Below are positions 63,713 through 64,000 of a DNA stretch of 64,000 bases, in pieces. Source of the stretch: Bacteroidales bacterium (GTDB lineage Bacteria > Bacteroidota > Bacteroidia > Bacteroidales > Marinilabiliaceae). The stretch covers positions 186,001-250,000 of the forward strand of contig JAKSLH010000001.1 in assembly GCA_024401335.1 (NCBI GenBank). The letters are read 5' to 3'. The position numbers and the translations under genes were made by a program. The notes beneath the pieces are model-generated. The model ran no database searches and was not told the DNA's origin. It saw only the letters and a list, made by a program, of their open reading frames with translations. Each line of letters begins with the position of its first letter. The first letter of the stretch is position 1.

Positions 63713-64000
63713 ATGAAAAAGACTTTGACTGTTAACTTGTCTGGTGTTGTATTCAACATCGATGAGGATGCTTATGATATGCTTAGCGATTATATGTGCG
63801 ACTTGGAGCGCCATTTTGCAAAGACTGACGAGAAGGAGGTCCTTAGAGATATAGAGTGTCGTATCGCTGAATTGTTCAACGAGAAGATGCCAGCAAGCCA
63901 TAATGTGGTTAATATCGATATGGTTCGCGAGGTGATCTCTATAATGGGACGCCCTGATCAGATGGACGATGGCGAATCGTCTGAGCGTAATGGCAGTTCT
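63713..64000 (+). CDS. PspC-domain protein, N-terminal part (truncated by window)
   Basis: 96 codons are visible. The start MKKTLTVNLSGVVFNIDEDAYDMLSDYM and the segment IECRIAELFNEKM..VNIDMVREVISIMGRPDQM match the conserved cytoplasmic N-domain that precedes PspC in Bacteroidetes proteins. The PspC membrane domain itself would lie beyond the window, so the name rests on this N-domain and on the PadR neighbour. Confidence 0.8.
   Translation, partial: MKKTLTVNLSGVVFNIDEDAYDMLSDYMCDLERHFAKTDEKEVLRDIECRIAELFNEKMPASHNVVNIDMVREVISIMGRPDQMDDGESSERNGSS

Noticed and set aside
1-64000. tRNA, rRNA, tmRNA, insertion sequences, integrases and prophage genes
   Set aside because: Intergenic regions were read for cloverleaf-like and terminal inverted-repeat patterns and the proteins for transposase or integrase motifs; none was convincing.

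Overview
This window is chromosomal DNA of a Bacteroidales bacterium, most likely Prevotellaceae (Prevotella or Alloprevotella-like). The sequence supports this in several ways. Promoters repeatedly match the Bacteroidetes -7 box TAnnTTTG, and Shine-Dalgarno sequences are essentially absent. There is a type IX secretion C-terminal sorting domain, a one-protein hybrid two-component system (HTCS) beside a GH51 arabinofuranosidase, a TamL-type lipidated Omp85 protein, and a BioC/BioG biotin route. No rRNA, tRNA, CRISPR array, phage or transposase was seen; most of the window is core genome with a few accessory islands.

Layout. 1-144 is the 3' end of a probable CoA-transferase. 284-5707 (minus) is a complete SUF iron-sulfur assembly operon, sufB-C-D-S-E plus a SufT-like gene. 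5901-7878 holds a YqiA-like esterase and an Omp85-type barrel, convergent on a shared terminator. 8282-14246 is an accessory three-gene cassette: a 64-aa peptide, a 1605-aa surface protein with BspA-like LRRs, ten tandem ~71-aa repeats and a T9SS tail, and a small outer-membrane barrel. 14641-22247 (minus) is a complete RND efflux operon: tetR, tolC, a membrane-embedded AraC regulator, adaptor, pump and a PII-like small protein. 22333-28631 carries trmH, the divergent tamL and a TonB-receptor-like barrel.

28757-36959 is housekeeping: a tRNA/rRNA methyltransferase, cysS, AMP nucleosidase, holA, mutS and a DUF1846 protein with a striking operator-like dyad. 37083-42639 holds gpmI, an unknown protein, an EamA exporter, a TPR protein, a Cse60-like small protein and an omega-amidase. 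42709-50512 is a small arabinose-polymer locus: a surface lipoprotein with two carbohydrate-binding modules, the HTCS sensor and the GH51 enzyme. 50606-53321 holds pnuC, pyrF and a YitT protein. 53551-58702 is the biotin operon bioB-A-F-G-C, headed by an overlapping leader ORF that contains a terminator-like hairpin; bioD is absent. 58800-64000 holds a TPR-SpoIIE phosphatase, a YpfJ metallopeptidase, a lipid A acyltransferase, a PadR regulator and a truncated PspC-domain gene.

Start codons were re-chosen wherever the longest open frame began at TTG or ran through a promoter. The points most worth following up are the peptide/repeat-protein/barrel cassette, the leader ORF plus hairpin in front of bioB, two families of short-period intergenic repeats (11 bp and 7 bp), the dyad upstream of the DUF1846 gene, and a group of promoters that abut their start codons and predict near-leaderless mRNAs.
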